Origin: M3007 sp031398055
Lineage (GTDB): Bacteria > Bacteroidota > Bacteroidia > Chitinophagales > Saprospiraceae
Reading direction: 5' to 3'
DNA length: 64,000 nucleotides
NCBI GenBank assembly: GCA_031398055.1
Contig: JANNMS010000126.1
Location: 18,608 to 82,607, forward strand
The notes under the pieces: generated by a model
What the model was told of the DNA's origin: nothing
The model's database searches: none
What the model saw: only the letters and a program-made list of their open reading frames with translations
Part shown: one piece after another, positions 25,617 to 34,265 of the stretch
Position numbering within the stretch: position 1 is the stretch's first letter
How the letters are laid out: every line of letters begins with the position of its first letter
Position numbers and translations under genes: made by a program

Positions 25617-26186
25617 TCAATCAAACTTCATTCTTTTTTCAGTAAAATAATCCCTCAATTTGATTCTCGCCTTGACCAAATTGCTCCGGCTGGTGCTTTC
25701 CGTGATGTCGAGCGCGTCACCGATTTCTTTGTGCGAATAGCCTTCCAAAACGTATAAATTGAACACCGCACGGTAGGCTGGACTCAAAGTTTGGACAGCG
25801 ACGAGGATTTCTTGTTCCGTCAAATTGGACAAAACATCCGGGTCGTCGGTGTGCAAAGTGTACACCGTGTCGAGGTCGTCGGTGCGGCGGCGGACGGCTT
25901 TTCGGTAAAAATCAATGCAAGTATTGACCATGACCGTGCGGATCCAGGCCGTGAGCGAAGTGCCAACGGAATACCGTCCGATATTTTGAAAAACTTTGAT
26001 AAATCCTTCGTGCAACAAATCGAGGGCTTCGTCTTTCGACCCGGCGTAGCGCAGGCAGATGCCCATCATTTTGCCGTAATATTCTTTGTAAAGTTGCTGT
26101 TGTGCGCCGCGGTCTTGCCGGGCGAGCGCTGCGATGAATTGGTGTTCGGGGCTTTCGGCAGCCGCTAATTTGAATGCAATTTCCAT
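25617..26186 (-). CDS. ECF-type RNA polymerase sigma factor
   Basis: The start at ATG 26186 (MEIAFKLAAAESPEHQ) gives 189 residues, a normal ECF length; a longer frame upstream reads low-quality sequence and repeat and was rejected. Region 2 is at about 25-95 (LYKEYYGKMMGICLRYAGSK, DLLHEGFIKVFQNIGRY). Region 4 helix-turn-helix is at about 130-180 (LSPAYRAVFNLYVLEGYSHK, EIGDALDITESTSRSNLVKA). It probably drives the downstream beta-barrel/regulator gene and perhaps the SprB-repeat gene. SigP-type ECF factors control T9SS genes in other Bacteroidota. Confidence 0.93.
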   Translation of the reverse strand: MEIAFKLAAAESPEHQFIAALARQDRGAQQQLYKEYYGKMMGICLRYAGSKDEALDLLHEGFIKVFQNIGRYSVGTSLTAWIRTVMVNTCIDFYRKAVRRRTDDLDTVYTLHTDDPDVLSNLTEQEILVAVQTLSPAYRAVFNLYVLEGYSHKEIGDALDITESTSRSNLVKARIKLRDYFTEKRMKFD

Positions 26187-26317
26187 CTGTCGATTTCCGC
26201 TGGTGTAAAAAAATCGGGTGAGTTGCGCCCGGTCAAAAACTGAAAACCGAAACGGTGGCCGTTCGCCGAACGCTGCCAAGATGGGTCGTTTTTTTGAAAA
26301 AAGGTTGGATGGGTAGG

Positions 26318-26425
26318 TTAAAACACATAGGCACACATAGGTTTTTTCACATAGAAAATATAGTTTTTAAAAATCTAAAACCTATGTTTTCTATGTGAAA
26401 AAACCTATGTGCCTATGTGTTTTAA
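26318..26425. repeat. CACATAG word hairpin, second copy
   Basis: Arms of about 50 nt (26318-26368 and 26377-26425) consist of CACATAG words with the same TTTTTT spacing as the copy at 9937-10043. The spacer bases differ (GG against TT). It supplies the stop codon of the 81-residue gene on its right. Confidence 0.92.
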
Positions 26426-26667
26426 ATACCCAATTGCACGCTCAATTCTTCCACCGAAACGCCCCGCATTTTCGAAAGTGCCTCCAAACTTTGCTGCCGT
26501 GTCTCACCGTTTTTCTCGCTCAATCGGACGAAATTTTCTAATTTCCGCAGGCCGGTTTCCGAAATCGTGTCGTTTTTTTGTTTCTCGCTCAAAAAATTAT
26601 AGAGTTTTTGGTCTGGTTCAGCCAGGATCGGTTGGGTAATTTTTTTCAGTAAAATTTTTTCTGTCAT
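26422..26667 (-). CDS. Small hypothetical protein, 81 residues
   Basis: A soluble, probably all-helical protein: MTEKILLKKITQPIL, then LYNFLSEKQK, GLRKLENFVRLSEKN and a C-terminal LEALSKMRGVSVEELSVQLGI. I do not recognise the family. The end resembles a short antitoxin-like or winged-helix motif, but no toxin lies beside it. It is 34 bp downstream of metF and 235 bp upstream of the ECF sigma start, with the CACATAG hairpin in between. Its stop codon is taken from that hairpin. Confidence 0.6.
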   Translation of the reverse strand: MTEKILLKKITQPILAEPDQKLYNFLSEKQKNDTISETGLRKLENFVRLSEKNGETRQQSLEALSKMRGVSVEELSVQLGI

Positions 26668-26701
26668 CTTTTTTTTAAAATTTTCACAAAACTAATCAAA
26701 A

Positions 26702-27662
26702 TCACGCCACGTGCCGCACGATGCTCGAAATCGTCTCCGTGTCGCCCATCGTATAATAATGTAGGCACGGCACGCCAGCGGCTTTCAATTCCTTCGATTG
26801 TTGCGCACACCATTCGATTCCGACCTGCCGAACGGCCTCGTCGTCCTTCGCATTTTGGACGGCATGGACAAAATCGGGCGGGAAATTGAGGAAAAATTTG
26901 CGCGGCAGCGCGTTCAATTGGTACTTTTTGGTCAATGGTTTCAGCCCTGGAACAATCGGGGCTTCGATGCCGATGGCTCGGCAGGCGGCCACGAATTCAA
27001 AGAATTTCGAGTTGTCAAAAAACATCTGGGGTCACGATGTAATCCGCCCCGGCGTCGATTTTTTGTTTGATAAAATGCAGGTCGTTTTCGAGGTTCGGGG
27101 CTTCAAAATGTTTCTCCGGATAGCCCGCGATGCCGATGCAAAAATCGGATTTGTCGCCATTCGTGATGCTCGAATCGAGGTAAATTCCATGGTTCATCTG
27201 GTCAATTTGTTTGACCAAATCGATGGCAAATTTGTGGCCGTCGGGTTCTGGGTAAAATTTATCTTCAAATTGCCGGGCATCGCCACGCAGCGCGAGTACG
27301 TTGTTTATGCCCAAAAAATTGAGGTCAATCAGCGCATTTTCAGTTTCATCTTTTGTAAAACCACCACAAATCAGGTGCGGCACGGCGTCCACGCCAGCAT
27401 ATTTGTGCATAATTGCGGCGCAAATCCCGACCGTGCCGGGACGTTTTCGGATGGCCGCTTTTTCATAATATCCGCTCGGTCTTTTCATATAAACAAAGTC
27501 CTCACGGTGGTAAGTCACGTCAATAAATGGAGGTTTGAACTCCATCAAAGCATCGAGCGACGAAAAAATGGACGACATCGAAGCACCTTTCAACGGCGGA
27601 AGGATTTCAAACGAAATCAGCGTTTTACCTTTGGCTTTCTTAAAACGTTCTGTTACTTTCAT
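26702..27662 (-). pseudogene. metF: 5,10-methylenetetrahydrofolate reductase, frameshifted
   Basis: MetF makes 5-methyl-THF for methionine synthesis. The first part (27015-27662, 215 residues, MKVTERFKKAKGKTLISFE) has FEILPP, the FAD region NNVLALRGD and GIAGYPEKH. It breaks off at GADYIVTP. The second part (26702-27025) resumes in another frame with MFFDNSKFFEFV, GIEAPIVPGLKP and ends SSIVRHVA. The break is a run of four C on the minus strand (27028-27031). With three C the frame reads GADYIVTQMFFDN, the normal MetF sequence, over a total of about 319 residues. It is either a true one-base insertion or a sequencing/assembly error; the intact flanks favour a recent change or error. Confidence 0.92.
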
Positions 27663-27730
27663 CTTTTTTTGGAATGATGATTGAAATTTTGCACAAAGAT
27701 TGAGTAATTTTTTTGCTCAAAAAAGGAAAT

Positions 27731-27789
27731 GGAGGGCGGAATTTATTCCGCCTTTTCAAAAAAACGAGGCGGAATAAATTCCGCCCTCC
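27731..27789. repeat. REPIN-like doublet, GGCGGAATTTATTCCGCC family
   Basis: Perfect 22-bp arms (27731-27752, 27768-27789) with a 15-nt loop. Each arm is itself the palindrome GGCGGAAT-tt-ATTCCGCC preceded by GGAG. It ends 7 bp before the ATG of the dioxygenase gene, so it lies in its 5' UTR or promoter. Same AAT-TT-ATT centre as the copies at 4457, 6873 and 11958. Confidence 0.92.
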
Positions 27790-27796
27790 AAAAATT

Positions 27797-28771
27797 ATGC
27801 TGAATAAACTCTTCGAAAAATACACCGGAGTCCTCCGAAACTTCAAATTGGTGTACGTCGTCCACAACTTTTTGAACCGCCGGAAATTGGCGGCCAACCG
27901 CAAGTTGTACCAAAAATTTGGCCTGAAAAAAAGCATCCTCGCACCCCTCGGCAGCAAGGATTTTCGGGGAAAAAACTTCGATGAAATCCCTTGGCTCGAC
28001 CAATCCGATGCGCTCAAAAAATTGGCGCAACATCCTGATTTTCAGAAATTTAGCGAAAAAAATCAAGCCGCCATCCGGCATTTTGTCGATGAAGGTTACC
28101 TCGTTTTGGAAAATTTTTACACCGAAAAAGAGGTCGCGGATTTGAATTTGGAAATTGAAAATTTGTTAAAATCTGGGAAGGCAACTTTCAATTACACGGG
28201 TCGGAAAATCATGGAATTGCCCAAAATTTCAGACATGGCCGATTGCCAATTTTTCAAAAATCAGGAACTGCTGCAACTGTTGGGTTTTTTGTTGGGTCGG
28301 AAAGTTGTGCCTTTTCATTCCATCAATTTTATAAAAGGCAGCGAGCAGCGGGCGCACTCCGATTCGATTCACATGACCACCGCGCCGGAAGGTTTTTTGA
28401 TTGCGACTTGGACGGCTTTGGAAGCGACTTCGTCAGAAAATGGCGCGTTGATTATTTACCCGAAAAGCCACCGTTTGCCCTATTTGATGACGCCGGATTA
28501 CGATTCTGGCAATACTTTTTTGACCATCGGTAACGACTCGAACGCCAAATACGAGGACAAAATCGAAGAAATTTTACAGGAAAATCATTTTGAAAAACGC
28601 TATTTCAATGCAAAACCGGGCGACGTTTTGATTTGGCACGCGAACCTGATTCACGGCGGCGGGGCGATTGGAAATCCCAATTTGACGCGAAAAAGTATGG
28701 TGAACCACTATTTTGGGGAGGGCGTGATTTGTTATCATGAAATTTCGCAGCGGCCTGCGATTTTGGGGTGA
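27797..28771 (+). CDS. Phytanoyl-CoA dioxygenase (PhyH) family protein
   Basis: An Fe(II)/2-oxoglutarate oxygenase of 324 residues. The start at 27797 (MLNKLFEKYTG) was chosen; an earlier in-frame start would translate the palindromic repeat. The PhyH domain begins near residue 95 (HFVDEGYLVLENFYTEKEV). Iron ligands are in AHSDSIHM (HxD) and the distal H in LIHGGGAIGN, with a following R for 2-oxoglutarate. The substrate is unknown; relatives act on lipids, ectoine and secondary metabolites. The N-terminal 90 residues are basic and helical. Divergent from metF. Confidence 0.85.
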   Translation: MLNKLFEKYTGVLRNFKLVYVVHNFLNRRKLAANRKLYQKFGLKKSILAPLGSKDFRGKNFDEIPWLDQSDALKKLAQHPDFQKFSEKNQAAIRHFVDEGYLVLENFYTEKEVADLNLEIENLLKSGKATFNYTGRKIMELPKISDMADCQFFKNQELLQLLGFLLGRKVVPFHSINFIKGSEQRAHSDSIHMTTAPEGFLIATWTALEATSSENGALIIYPKSHRLPYLMTPDYDSGNTFLTIGNDSNAKYEDKIEEILQENHFEKRYFNAKPGDVLIWHANLIHGGGAIGNPNLTRKSMVNHYFGEGVICYHEISQRPAILG

Positions 28772-28869
28772 TAGATAAAAATGGATAAATATATTATTTG
28801 TCATTTCCACGACTGGCAGCAAAACGTAGGTGTTTTACTTTGCCCCCTAATTCTAAAAAAAATTGCGTC

Positions 28870-29556
28870 ATGAAAGAGTATTACATCAACCAAAACGGTA
28901 AGCAAGAAGGACCATTAACCTTTGAAGAGTTGCAAAAAATCAAAATCAATTCCACGGCAATGGTTTGGCACGAGGGATTAAATGAATGGGTTCTGGCCAC
29001 CGAAATTCCTGAAATAAATGAAATTGCGAAAAAAACTCCGCCGCCATTACCAAAGCAATCAAATCCATTGCCTGTTCAAAATATTAGAAGTGTGAACCAT
29101 GATTTTTCAAAATCAAAAAGGAAGCCATTGCCATGGTTAATTATTATTGTGCTTGCTATTTTGACCATGTTTTTCATTTTTAAATATAAAGAACAAAGAA
29201 GTTTTTCACAAAATCTTGCCAGTTTCGTGGATGTTCAACAAGAGCAAAAGGCGAGGGATAGACAAAATATCAGGCAAATGGTAAATGCAAGTGTCGGTAA
29301 ATTTAAAAGAATATTTTTAGGTGGAATTACTGATTGCGAAATTAGATTGACAAATAACTCTGATTACACGCTTGATTTTGTTGAAGTCAGAGTTGATTAT
29401 ATCAGAAAAAACGGTACGATTTGGCAAAGTTCGAGAGTGGTTTTTATAGATGTTGCTCCAAGAGCAATTTTGGGGTTGCATGCTCCGAACAGTGAAATGG
29501 GGGCAGAAGTAAATTGCGAAATTGTAGAAATTAAATCTTCGGAACTTGGTCTTTGA
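28870..29556 (+). CDS. GYF_2 domain membrane protein
   Basis: Start at ATG 28870 (MKEYYINQNGKQEGPLTFEE), 228 residues. The N-terminal 48 residues are a GYF_2 (DUF4339) domain with the typical YYINxNGKQEGPL, MVWHEGLNEWVLA pattern. A proline-rich linker is followed by a transmembrane helix (88-104, PWLIIIVLAILTMFFIF). The C-terminal domain (about 140-228) is beta-rich, with LTNNSDYTLDFVEVRVDY and VAPRAILGL, like FxLYD domains. So the GYF_2 domain should be cytoplasmic and the tail periplasmic. Base composition is more A+T-rich than its neighbours, suggesting a different origin. Function unknown. Confidence 0.82.
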   Translation: MKEYYINQNGKQEGPLTFEELQKIKINSTAMVWHEGLNEWVLATEIPEINEIAKKTPPPLPKQSNPLPVQNIRSVNHDFSKSKRKPLPWLIIIVLAILTMFFIFKYKEQRSFSQNLASFVDVQQEQKARDRQNIRQMVNASVGKFKRIFLGGITDCEIRLTNNSDYTLDFVEVRVDYIRKNGTIWQSSRVVFIDVAPRAILGLHAPNSEMGAEVNCEIVEIKSSELGL

Positions 29557-29576
29557 CAAGAATATTGTTGAAAAAA

Positions 29577-29610
29577 AGCGGCCTGCGGCAAATTCTGCCG
29601 CAGGCCGCTT
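29577..29610. terminator. Bidirectional terminator between convergent genes
   Basis: AGCGGCCTGCGGCA (29577-29590) pairs with TGCCGCAGGCCGCT (29596-29609) around a 5-nt loop, with A-runs before and T-runs after. It serves the GYF_2 gene on the plus strand and the outer-membrane protein gene on the minus strand. Confidence 0.93.
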
Positions 29611-29635
29611 CACTTTTTTACCAGTTTTGCAGAAA

Positions 29636-30283
29636 TTATTTCAAGAAAAAATTCCAGTGGCAGCGGAGATAAATTCCGGGTCTGGCATCCTCGAAAACCC
29701 GCCCATTGTACACAAAATCGGGGAAAGTACCCTGCAAACCCAGTTCAAAAATGAAAGAACTGCCCTTCCTATTTTCTTTGAAAGTCTCCATCGCCCAGCC
29801 GAGTGAAGCATAAGTGGTCTTGAAATTTCCAAACAAATGATTTGCTCGGACGGCCACGCCGTGTGCCCGGACTTTGTTCCTTTTTTTCTTTTCCTTCAAA
29901 AAACGGTTGTTGAAAAAAGTGTAGCCCGCACCAAAAAGAAAGCCCGATTCGATGGATTCCAGTTCCAAATCTTGGCCATCGTCCGAAAAAATGGCCACCC
30001 CGGCACTGCCAATACTCGCCTCGACCACATTTTTTGGGTTGACATAATATCGAAACGGCACAGCAAAACCATTGAAAATTGAAATTCCGATGCCCAATTT
30101 TCCGCCGTAATCATCGTATTCCGAGGCATCGAAAGGCAAACGAAGGGCGGGTGGGGCAGTGAGTTTTGTTGATTTTGAAACCTCCTTTTTGGACAAAAAA
30201 CTTTTCGAATCGGCAATCAATTGCGCGTTCAAACTTGTCCAAAAGCAAAAAAATAGGGCTGTGAAAGTTGAGATTTTTTTCAT
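29636..30283 (-). CDS. Putative outer-membrane beta-barrel protein
   Basis: 215 residues with a signal peptide (MKKISTFTALFFCFWTSLNA, cleavage before QLIADS). The rest alternates polar and hydrophobic residues in beta-hairpin style: GGKLGIGISIFNGFAVPFRY, NVVEASIGSAGVAIF, SGFLFGAGYTFFNNRFL and SSFIFELGLQGTFPDF. It ends in an aromatic residue pattern (LRCHWNFFLK) as outer-membrane barrels do. I do not recognise a named family; small porin-like or lipid-transfer barrels are possible. Confidence 0.65.
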   Translation of the reverse strand: MKKISTFTALFFCFWTSLNAQLIADSKSFLSKKEVSKSTKLTAPPALRLPFDASEYDDYGGKLGIGISIFNGFAVPFRYYVNPKNVVEASIGSAGVAIFSDDGQDLELESIESGFLFGAGYTFFNNRFLKEKKKRNKVRAHGVAVRANHLFGNFKTTYASLGWAMETFKENRKGSSFIFELGLQGTFPDFVYNGRVFEDARPGIYLRCHWNFFLK

Positions 30284-30317
30284 TTTTTGATATTGATTTG
30301 ATTTTGATAAATTTTTT

Positions 30318-30893
30318 TCAGGTCAATTTTACTCGTTTATAAATTTCTCCCAACTCAAATTTAATATTGAATTTTGGTAGGTCAATCAAATCGCTGGCTT
30401 CTGTCAGGTGCAGCCCCCGCGCCCATTGCCCGTTTTCATTGCGGACGTGGAGTTCGGCGAGCATTTCGTCTTGGTCAATGATGAGATAGTACCACATCGA
30501 AGGGATTTCGAGGTATTCTTTGCGTTTTTTGATGCGGTCGCGGGTTTTTGAATCTTTGGAAGCCACCTCAACCATCATCACCGGGTGTTTGACAATGTAA
30601 TCGTCTTCGTCGTCCACGTCCGGCGCGACCACCAAATCAGGGTAGCGATAAATGCCGTTCGGAACGACCTCCGCTTTCACGTCGTGGCTGAAAACCTCGA
30701 ACCTTTTTTCGATGAGTGGGTCGTCAATTAATTTCAAGATATTTTTGGCAATCTTGTTTGCTCGTTTTGCTTCACCTGCCATTGGTATTAGTTTTCCGTA
30801 GTAAAATTCATGGCGTATTTCGGAGTGTTTCTCCAATTCCAGCCACTCGGCGACGGAGTAAATTTTTTCAGAAATTTCGAGAGTCGTCGTCAT
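30318..30893 (-). CDS. Uma2 family protein, copy 2
   Basis: ATG at 30893 (MTTTLEISEKIYS) gives 191 residues; a TTG four codons earlier is possible. Canonical Uma2 pattern: SVAEWLELEKHSEIRHEFYY, GKLIPMAGE, IYRYPDLVVAPDV, PVMMVEVASKDSKTRDRIKK, KEYLEIPSMWYYLIIDQDE. The D-(E)xK-like core (PDLVV, VEVAS) is intact. It has its own promoter, placed just past the ftsZ terminator. The role of Uma2 proteins is unknown. Confidence 0.9.
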   Translation of the reverse strand: MTTTLEISEKIYSVAEWLELEKHSEIRHEFYYGKLIPMAGEAKRANKIAKNILKLIDDPLIEKRFEVFSHDVKAEVVPNGIYRYPDLVVAPDVDDEDDYIVKHPVMMVEVASKDSKTRDRIKKRKEYLEIPSMWYYLIIDQDEMLAELHVRNENGQWARGLHLTEASDLIDLPKFNIKFELGEIYKRVKLT

Positions 30894-30913
30894 TTTTTCC
30901 TTCAATTTTTTTA

Positions 30914-30947
30914 CAAAAGTAGTCTTGGCTTGGCGGTTTTTTTCAAA
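30914..30947 (-). promoter_or_regulatory. Promoter of Uma2 copy 2
   Basis: TACTTTTG (-7) at 30914-30921 and TTTG (-33) at 30944-30947 on the minus strand with a 22-nt spacer. The -33 element touches the ftsZ terminator. Confidence 0.65.
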
Positions 30948-30949
30948 AA

Positions 30950-30981
30950 AAAATCCTATTTTTTGGTAAAAATAGGATTTT
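30950..30981 (-). terminator. Terminator of ftsZ
   Basis: AAAATCCTATTTTT and AAAAATAGGATTTT form a perfect 14-bp stem with a 4-nt loop, starting 5 bp past the ftsZ stop. On the minus strand it continues into a run of T. It closes the dcw transcript. Confidence 0.92.
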
Positions 30982-30986
30982 GAAAT

Positions 30987-32462
30987 TTAATCTACGGTTT
31001 CATGTAAAAATGAATTGCCAGTCATTCTGACTTCCGGTTCATCTTCCAAATTGATAGTCCAACCCGACATTTCATTTGAAGAAGAATCCAAAACGTGGTC
31101 GAGGCTGATATTTCGGCGCAAATACGCCGGTTGATTTTCCAAATCAATGACCGTTTGCGGCGACGAAAGTTTGACGATGTTGAGTTGGCGGTTTCGTGCT
31201 TCCTCTTTTTTGCGGAGGATTTCCTCGTTTTTCCGGCGGCGTTCGAGTTCCTCTTTTTCACGTTCTTCTTTTGTCAAAAAAGAATCGAAACCGTTGCCAG
31301 TTTTGCGAAGATGCGCGACCGTTTCCCGGACATCAAACTCAAATTCGAGTGGCGTGCCAGCCTTTCCCACCGCCGGGGTTTCCATTTTTTCAGACGTGAT
31401 GTCCGAAAGAGAAGGCGCCTGCTTTTTTACAAAATCGTCGAGGTGAACGCGGTGGTTGACCGGACGGGTTTCGGTGCGAAGACCCGGAATCGGCGGGCGT
31501 TTTTCGGATTGTTCAAAACCGGTGGCGATGATGGTCACCGCGATTTTGTCGCCCAAACGCTCGTCGTAGCAATTGCCCCAAATCAAATTCGCGCTCGCTC
31601 CGGCCTCTTCTTGGACAAATTCTGTGATTTCAAAAATCTCGTCCATCGTCGCTTCTTTTGCCCCGGAAGTGATGTTGACGAGGATGTTTTTTGCCCCACG
31701 AATATTGTTATCTTCCAAAAGTGGCGAATTCAACGCTTGGTCAACCGCAATCCGGGCGCGGCTTTCGCCTTCGGCGACGGCAGTCCCCATGATTGCAACA
31801 CCGCTGTCGCGCATCACCGTGTTCACGTCCTCGAAATCCACGTTGACGTAACCGGGGACGGTAATGATTTCGGCGATGCCTTTCGCAGCCGTGCACAAAA
31901 TGTTATCGGCGTTTGAAAATGCTTGCGAAATCGAGAGATTTCCGTGGATCGTCCGCAGTTTGTCGTTCGAAACGACGACGAGGCAATCCACGTTTTTTTG
32001 GAGTTCGGCGAGGCCTTCGTAACCGTTCGTCACCCGCGTCCGACCTTCAAAAGTGAACGGCAAAGTGACAATTCCGACTGTCAAAATACCCATTTCACGC
32101 GCAGTTTTGGCAATAATCGGAGCCGCGCCGGTGCCCGTTCCGCCACCCATTCCGGCGGTGATGAAGACCATTTTGGTGTTGTTTTCCAAAAAACGGGTCA
32201 CGTCCGTGATGCTTTCGATGCAAGCGCGTTTGCCGACATCGGGTTTCGAACCCGCACCGCGGCCTTCGGTCAAAGAATATCCGAGTTGGATGCGCGTCGG
32301 GACGGGGGAAAGGTTCATCGCCTGCGCGTCGGTGTTGCAAATGGCGTAGTCCACGCCGACGATACCCTGTTTAAACATGTGGGTCACGGCATTGCTTCCG
32401 CCGCCGCCGACACCAATTATTTTAATGATGGAGGGTTCTTCCGAAAAATTTTCGAACAACAT
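30987..32462 (-). CDS. ftsZ: Cell division protein FtsZ
   Basis: Tubulin-like GTPase that forms the division ring. 491 residues. The GTPase domain (about 10-320) has IGVGGGGSNAVTHM, the signature GMGGGTGTGAAPIIA and the T7 loop region NVDFEDVNTVM. A long charged linker (about 330-430, with RKNEEILRKKEEARNRQLN) follows. The conserved tail is ENQPAYLRRN (about 437-446), the counterpart of the FtsA/ZipA-binding peptide. A further 45-residue extension ends NSFLHETVD. It ends the dcw cluster. Confidence 0.97.
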   Translation of the reverse strand: MLFENFSEEPSIIKIIGVGGGGSNAVTHMFKQGIVGVDYAICNTDAQAMNLSPVPTRIQLGYSLTEGRGAGSKPDVGKRACIESITDVTRFLENNTKMVFITAGMGGGTGTGAAPIIAKTAREMGILTVGIVTLPFTFEGRTRVTNGYEGLAELQKNVDCLVVVSNDKLRTIHGNLSISQAFSNADNILCTAAKGIAEIITVPGYVNVDFEDVNTVMRDSGVAIMGTAVAEGESRARIAVDQALNSPLLEDNNIRGAKNILVNITSGAKEATMDEIFEITEFVQEEAGASANLIWGNCYDERLGDKIAVTIIATGFEQSEKRPPIPGLRTETRPVNHRVHLDDFVKKQAPSLSDITSEKMETPAVGKAGTPLEFEFDVRETVAHLRKTGNGFDSFLTKEEREKEELERRRKNEEILRKKEEARNRQLNIVKLSSPQTVIDLENQPAYLRRNISLDHVLDSSSNEMSGWTINLEDEPEVRMTGNSFLHETVD

Positions 32463-32557
32463 AATTCCTCTTTTTAGTGGTTAGTAAATAGCGTTTTCAC
32501 TCAATTTGAAAAAACTTTGGGGTTTTGGATTTTCTGGATTTGACATTTTTAAAAATG

Positions 32558-32752
32558 TCAAATCTCGTCCTGCTTGTTATTTTTCATTTGAAAAAATAAT
32601 GCTCCGACAAATAACACGCCGCCGATAAAACTCAACGCCACGCCAATTTTGGGGAAAATGGAAGGCGTGCCTGTTTTTCCCTGAAAATTCAAAAATGAAA
32701 ATCCAATGATTAACAGGAAAATTCCGGCGATGAATGCGAGCATTAATTTCAT
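32558..32752 (-). CDS. Small two-helix membrane protein between ftsA and ftsZ
   Basis: 64 residues with two predicted membrane helices (about 4-22, LMLAFIAGIFLLIIGFSFL, and 34-55, FPKIGVALSFIGGVLFVGA) joined by a short basic loop. The tail is MKNNKQDEI. It begins 3 nt after ftsA and is followed by ftsZ after 95 bp, so it is probably co-transcribed with both. I know no named family in this position. A role in division is suggested only by location. Confidence 0.7.
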   Translation of the reverse strand: MKLMLAFIAGIFLLIIGFSFLNFQGKTGTPSIFPKIGVALSFIGGVLFVGALFFQMKNNKQDEI

Positions 32753-32755
32753 TAC

Positions 32756-34114
32756 TTATTTTTTATGATTCAAATCATAATCCGGCTCGGCCTCGAACCA
32801 TTCTTTCGTTTTGGTAAAAATGCTTTCGAGCCATCCGCCAGATTTCTCTTCCCCTGCATTTGATTCGGGGCGCGAAACCAAAGTTTCGACAACCGTTTCG
32901 GCAGCAACGGCAGGTGCGGCTTCGGCCATTTCGACCCGTCCAAATTCAACATCTTGCAGACCTTTCAACATCAAACCGATGCCAGTTGAAAAAATCGGGC
33001 TGGCCACCGCCTCGCGGTATCCGTGTCCGAGATGTTCGACCGGCAGGCCAATTCGGCAAGTCATTCCGGTGTGCAATTCGGTCAATTTTTCCATGTTTTG
33101 GAGCATCGCCCCGCCGCCGGTCAGCACGATTCCGCCAATCAATTTGCGTTCGTAACCGCTGCGGCGGATTTCCCAAATGACGTAATCCAAAATTTCCTCG
33201 TTCCGGGCTTGGATAATTCGGGCGAGATTTTTTTCTGAAATTTCTTTCGGTTCGCGGCCTTTCAACCCCGGAATCGTGATGATTCGGTTGTCAAAAACCT
33301 CGTCGGCGAGTGCAGAACCGAATTTTACTTTCAATTTTTCGGCTTGTGGAGCCATCACCGTGCAGCCTTCTTTGATGTCTGCCGTGATGACGTTGCCGCC
33401 AAACGGGATGACGGCGGTGTGCCGGATGATTCCGTCGTGAAAAATCGTGATGTCGGTCGTGCCGCCGCCCATGTCGACGAGCGCGACGCCTGCCTCTTTT
33501 TCTTCATCTGAAAGCACGGCAGCCGCGCTTGCGATGGGTTCGAGGGTCAGGTCGGCAACTTTCAAACCGGCTTTTTCGACACAGCGAAATATGTTGTTGA
33601 CCGCCGTGATTTGCCCGGTGATGATGTGAAAATTGGCTTCCAAACGCACGCCGCACATGCCGATGGGGTCGGTGATGCCTTGTTCGTTATCCACCGTAAA
33701 TTCTTGCGGGATGACGTGGATGATTTTGTCTCCGGGCGGCAGCACGAGTTTGAACATGTCATTCACGAGGCGGTCAATGTCGCGCTGGTGAATTTCGATG
33801 TGGTCGCTGTCGCGGGTGAGGATGCCGCGATGTTGCAAACTTTTGATGTGTTGCCCGGCAATTCCGACGTGGACTTGGCGGAATTTCATGCCGGAATTGC
33901 GTTCGCAGATGTCAACTGCTTCGCGGATGGCGGACACCGTTTTTTCGATGTTGGAGACGACGCCGCGCAAAACGCCCGCCGATTCGACTTTTCCCATGCC
34001 GAGAATGTCGAGTTTTCCGTGTTGGTTTTTGCGGCCAGCCAGCGCGCAAACTTTGGTAGTGCCGATGTCAAGTGCGAGGACAACGTCGCTGGGTTGAGGG
34101 ACGAAATCTTTCAT
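32756..34114 (-). CDS. ftsA: Cell division protein FtsA
   Basis: Actin-like ATPase that anchors FtsZ to the membrane. 452 residues with LALDIGTTKVCALAG (phosphate 1), SHF/1C domain around 85-160, VDMGGGTTDITIFHDG (phosphate 2), and GGIVLTGGGAMLQNM (adenosine motif). The C-terminus has SGGWLESIFTKTKEWFE, the amphipathic membrane-targeting helix, then a short charged tail. A TACTTTTG element lies about 150 bp upstream. Confidence 0.96.
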   Translation of the reverse strand: MKDFVPQPSDVVLALDIGTTKVCALAGRKNQHGKLDILGMGKVESAGVLRGVVSNIEKTVSAIREAVDICERNSGMKFRQVHVGIAGQHIKSLQHRGILTRDSDHIEIHQRDIDRLVNDMFKLVLPPGDKIIHVIPQEFTVDNEQGITDPIGMCGVRLEANFHIITGQITAVNNIFRCVEKAGLKVADLTLEPIASAAAVLSDEEKEAGVALVDMGGGTTDITIFHDGIIRHTAVIPFGGNVITADIKEGCTVMAPQAEKLKVKFGSALADEVFDNRIITIPGLKGREPKEISEKNLARIIQARNEEILDYVIWEIRRSGYERKLIGGIVLTGGGAMLQNMEKLTELHTGMTCRIGLPVEHLGHGYREAVASPIFSTGIGLMLKGLQDVEFGRVEMAEAAPAVAAETVVETLVSRPESNAGEEKSGGWLESIFTKTKEWFEAEPDYDLNHKK

Positions 34115-34139
34115 AAGAATAAAATGGTTTTCGGTGGAA

Positions 34140-34206
34140 CGTTGAACTATAAACTATGAACTATGAACGATTAACATTCTTAATTCTTAATTCCTAATTC
34201 TTAATT
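34140..34206. repeat. Two adjacent word repeats (ATGAACT and TTAATTC)
   Basis: Direct repeats of AACTATGAACT-like units are followed by ATTCTTA/ATTCCTA units. The second word also occurs at about 25570-25600 upstream of the trans-envelope protein gene. They are single arms rather than full hairpins. Confidence 0.7.
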
Positions 34207-34265
34207 CAACCAGTAAGTAAGTTTGTCTAAAAATTTATTGAACCAATTGCTCCAAGTTCTCGGAA

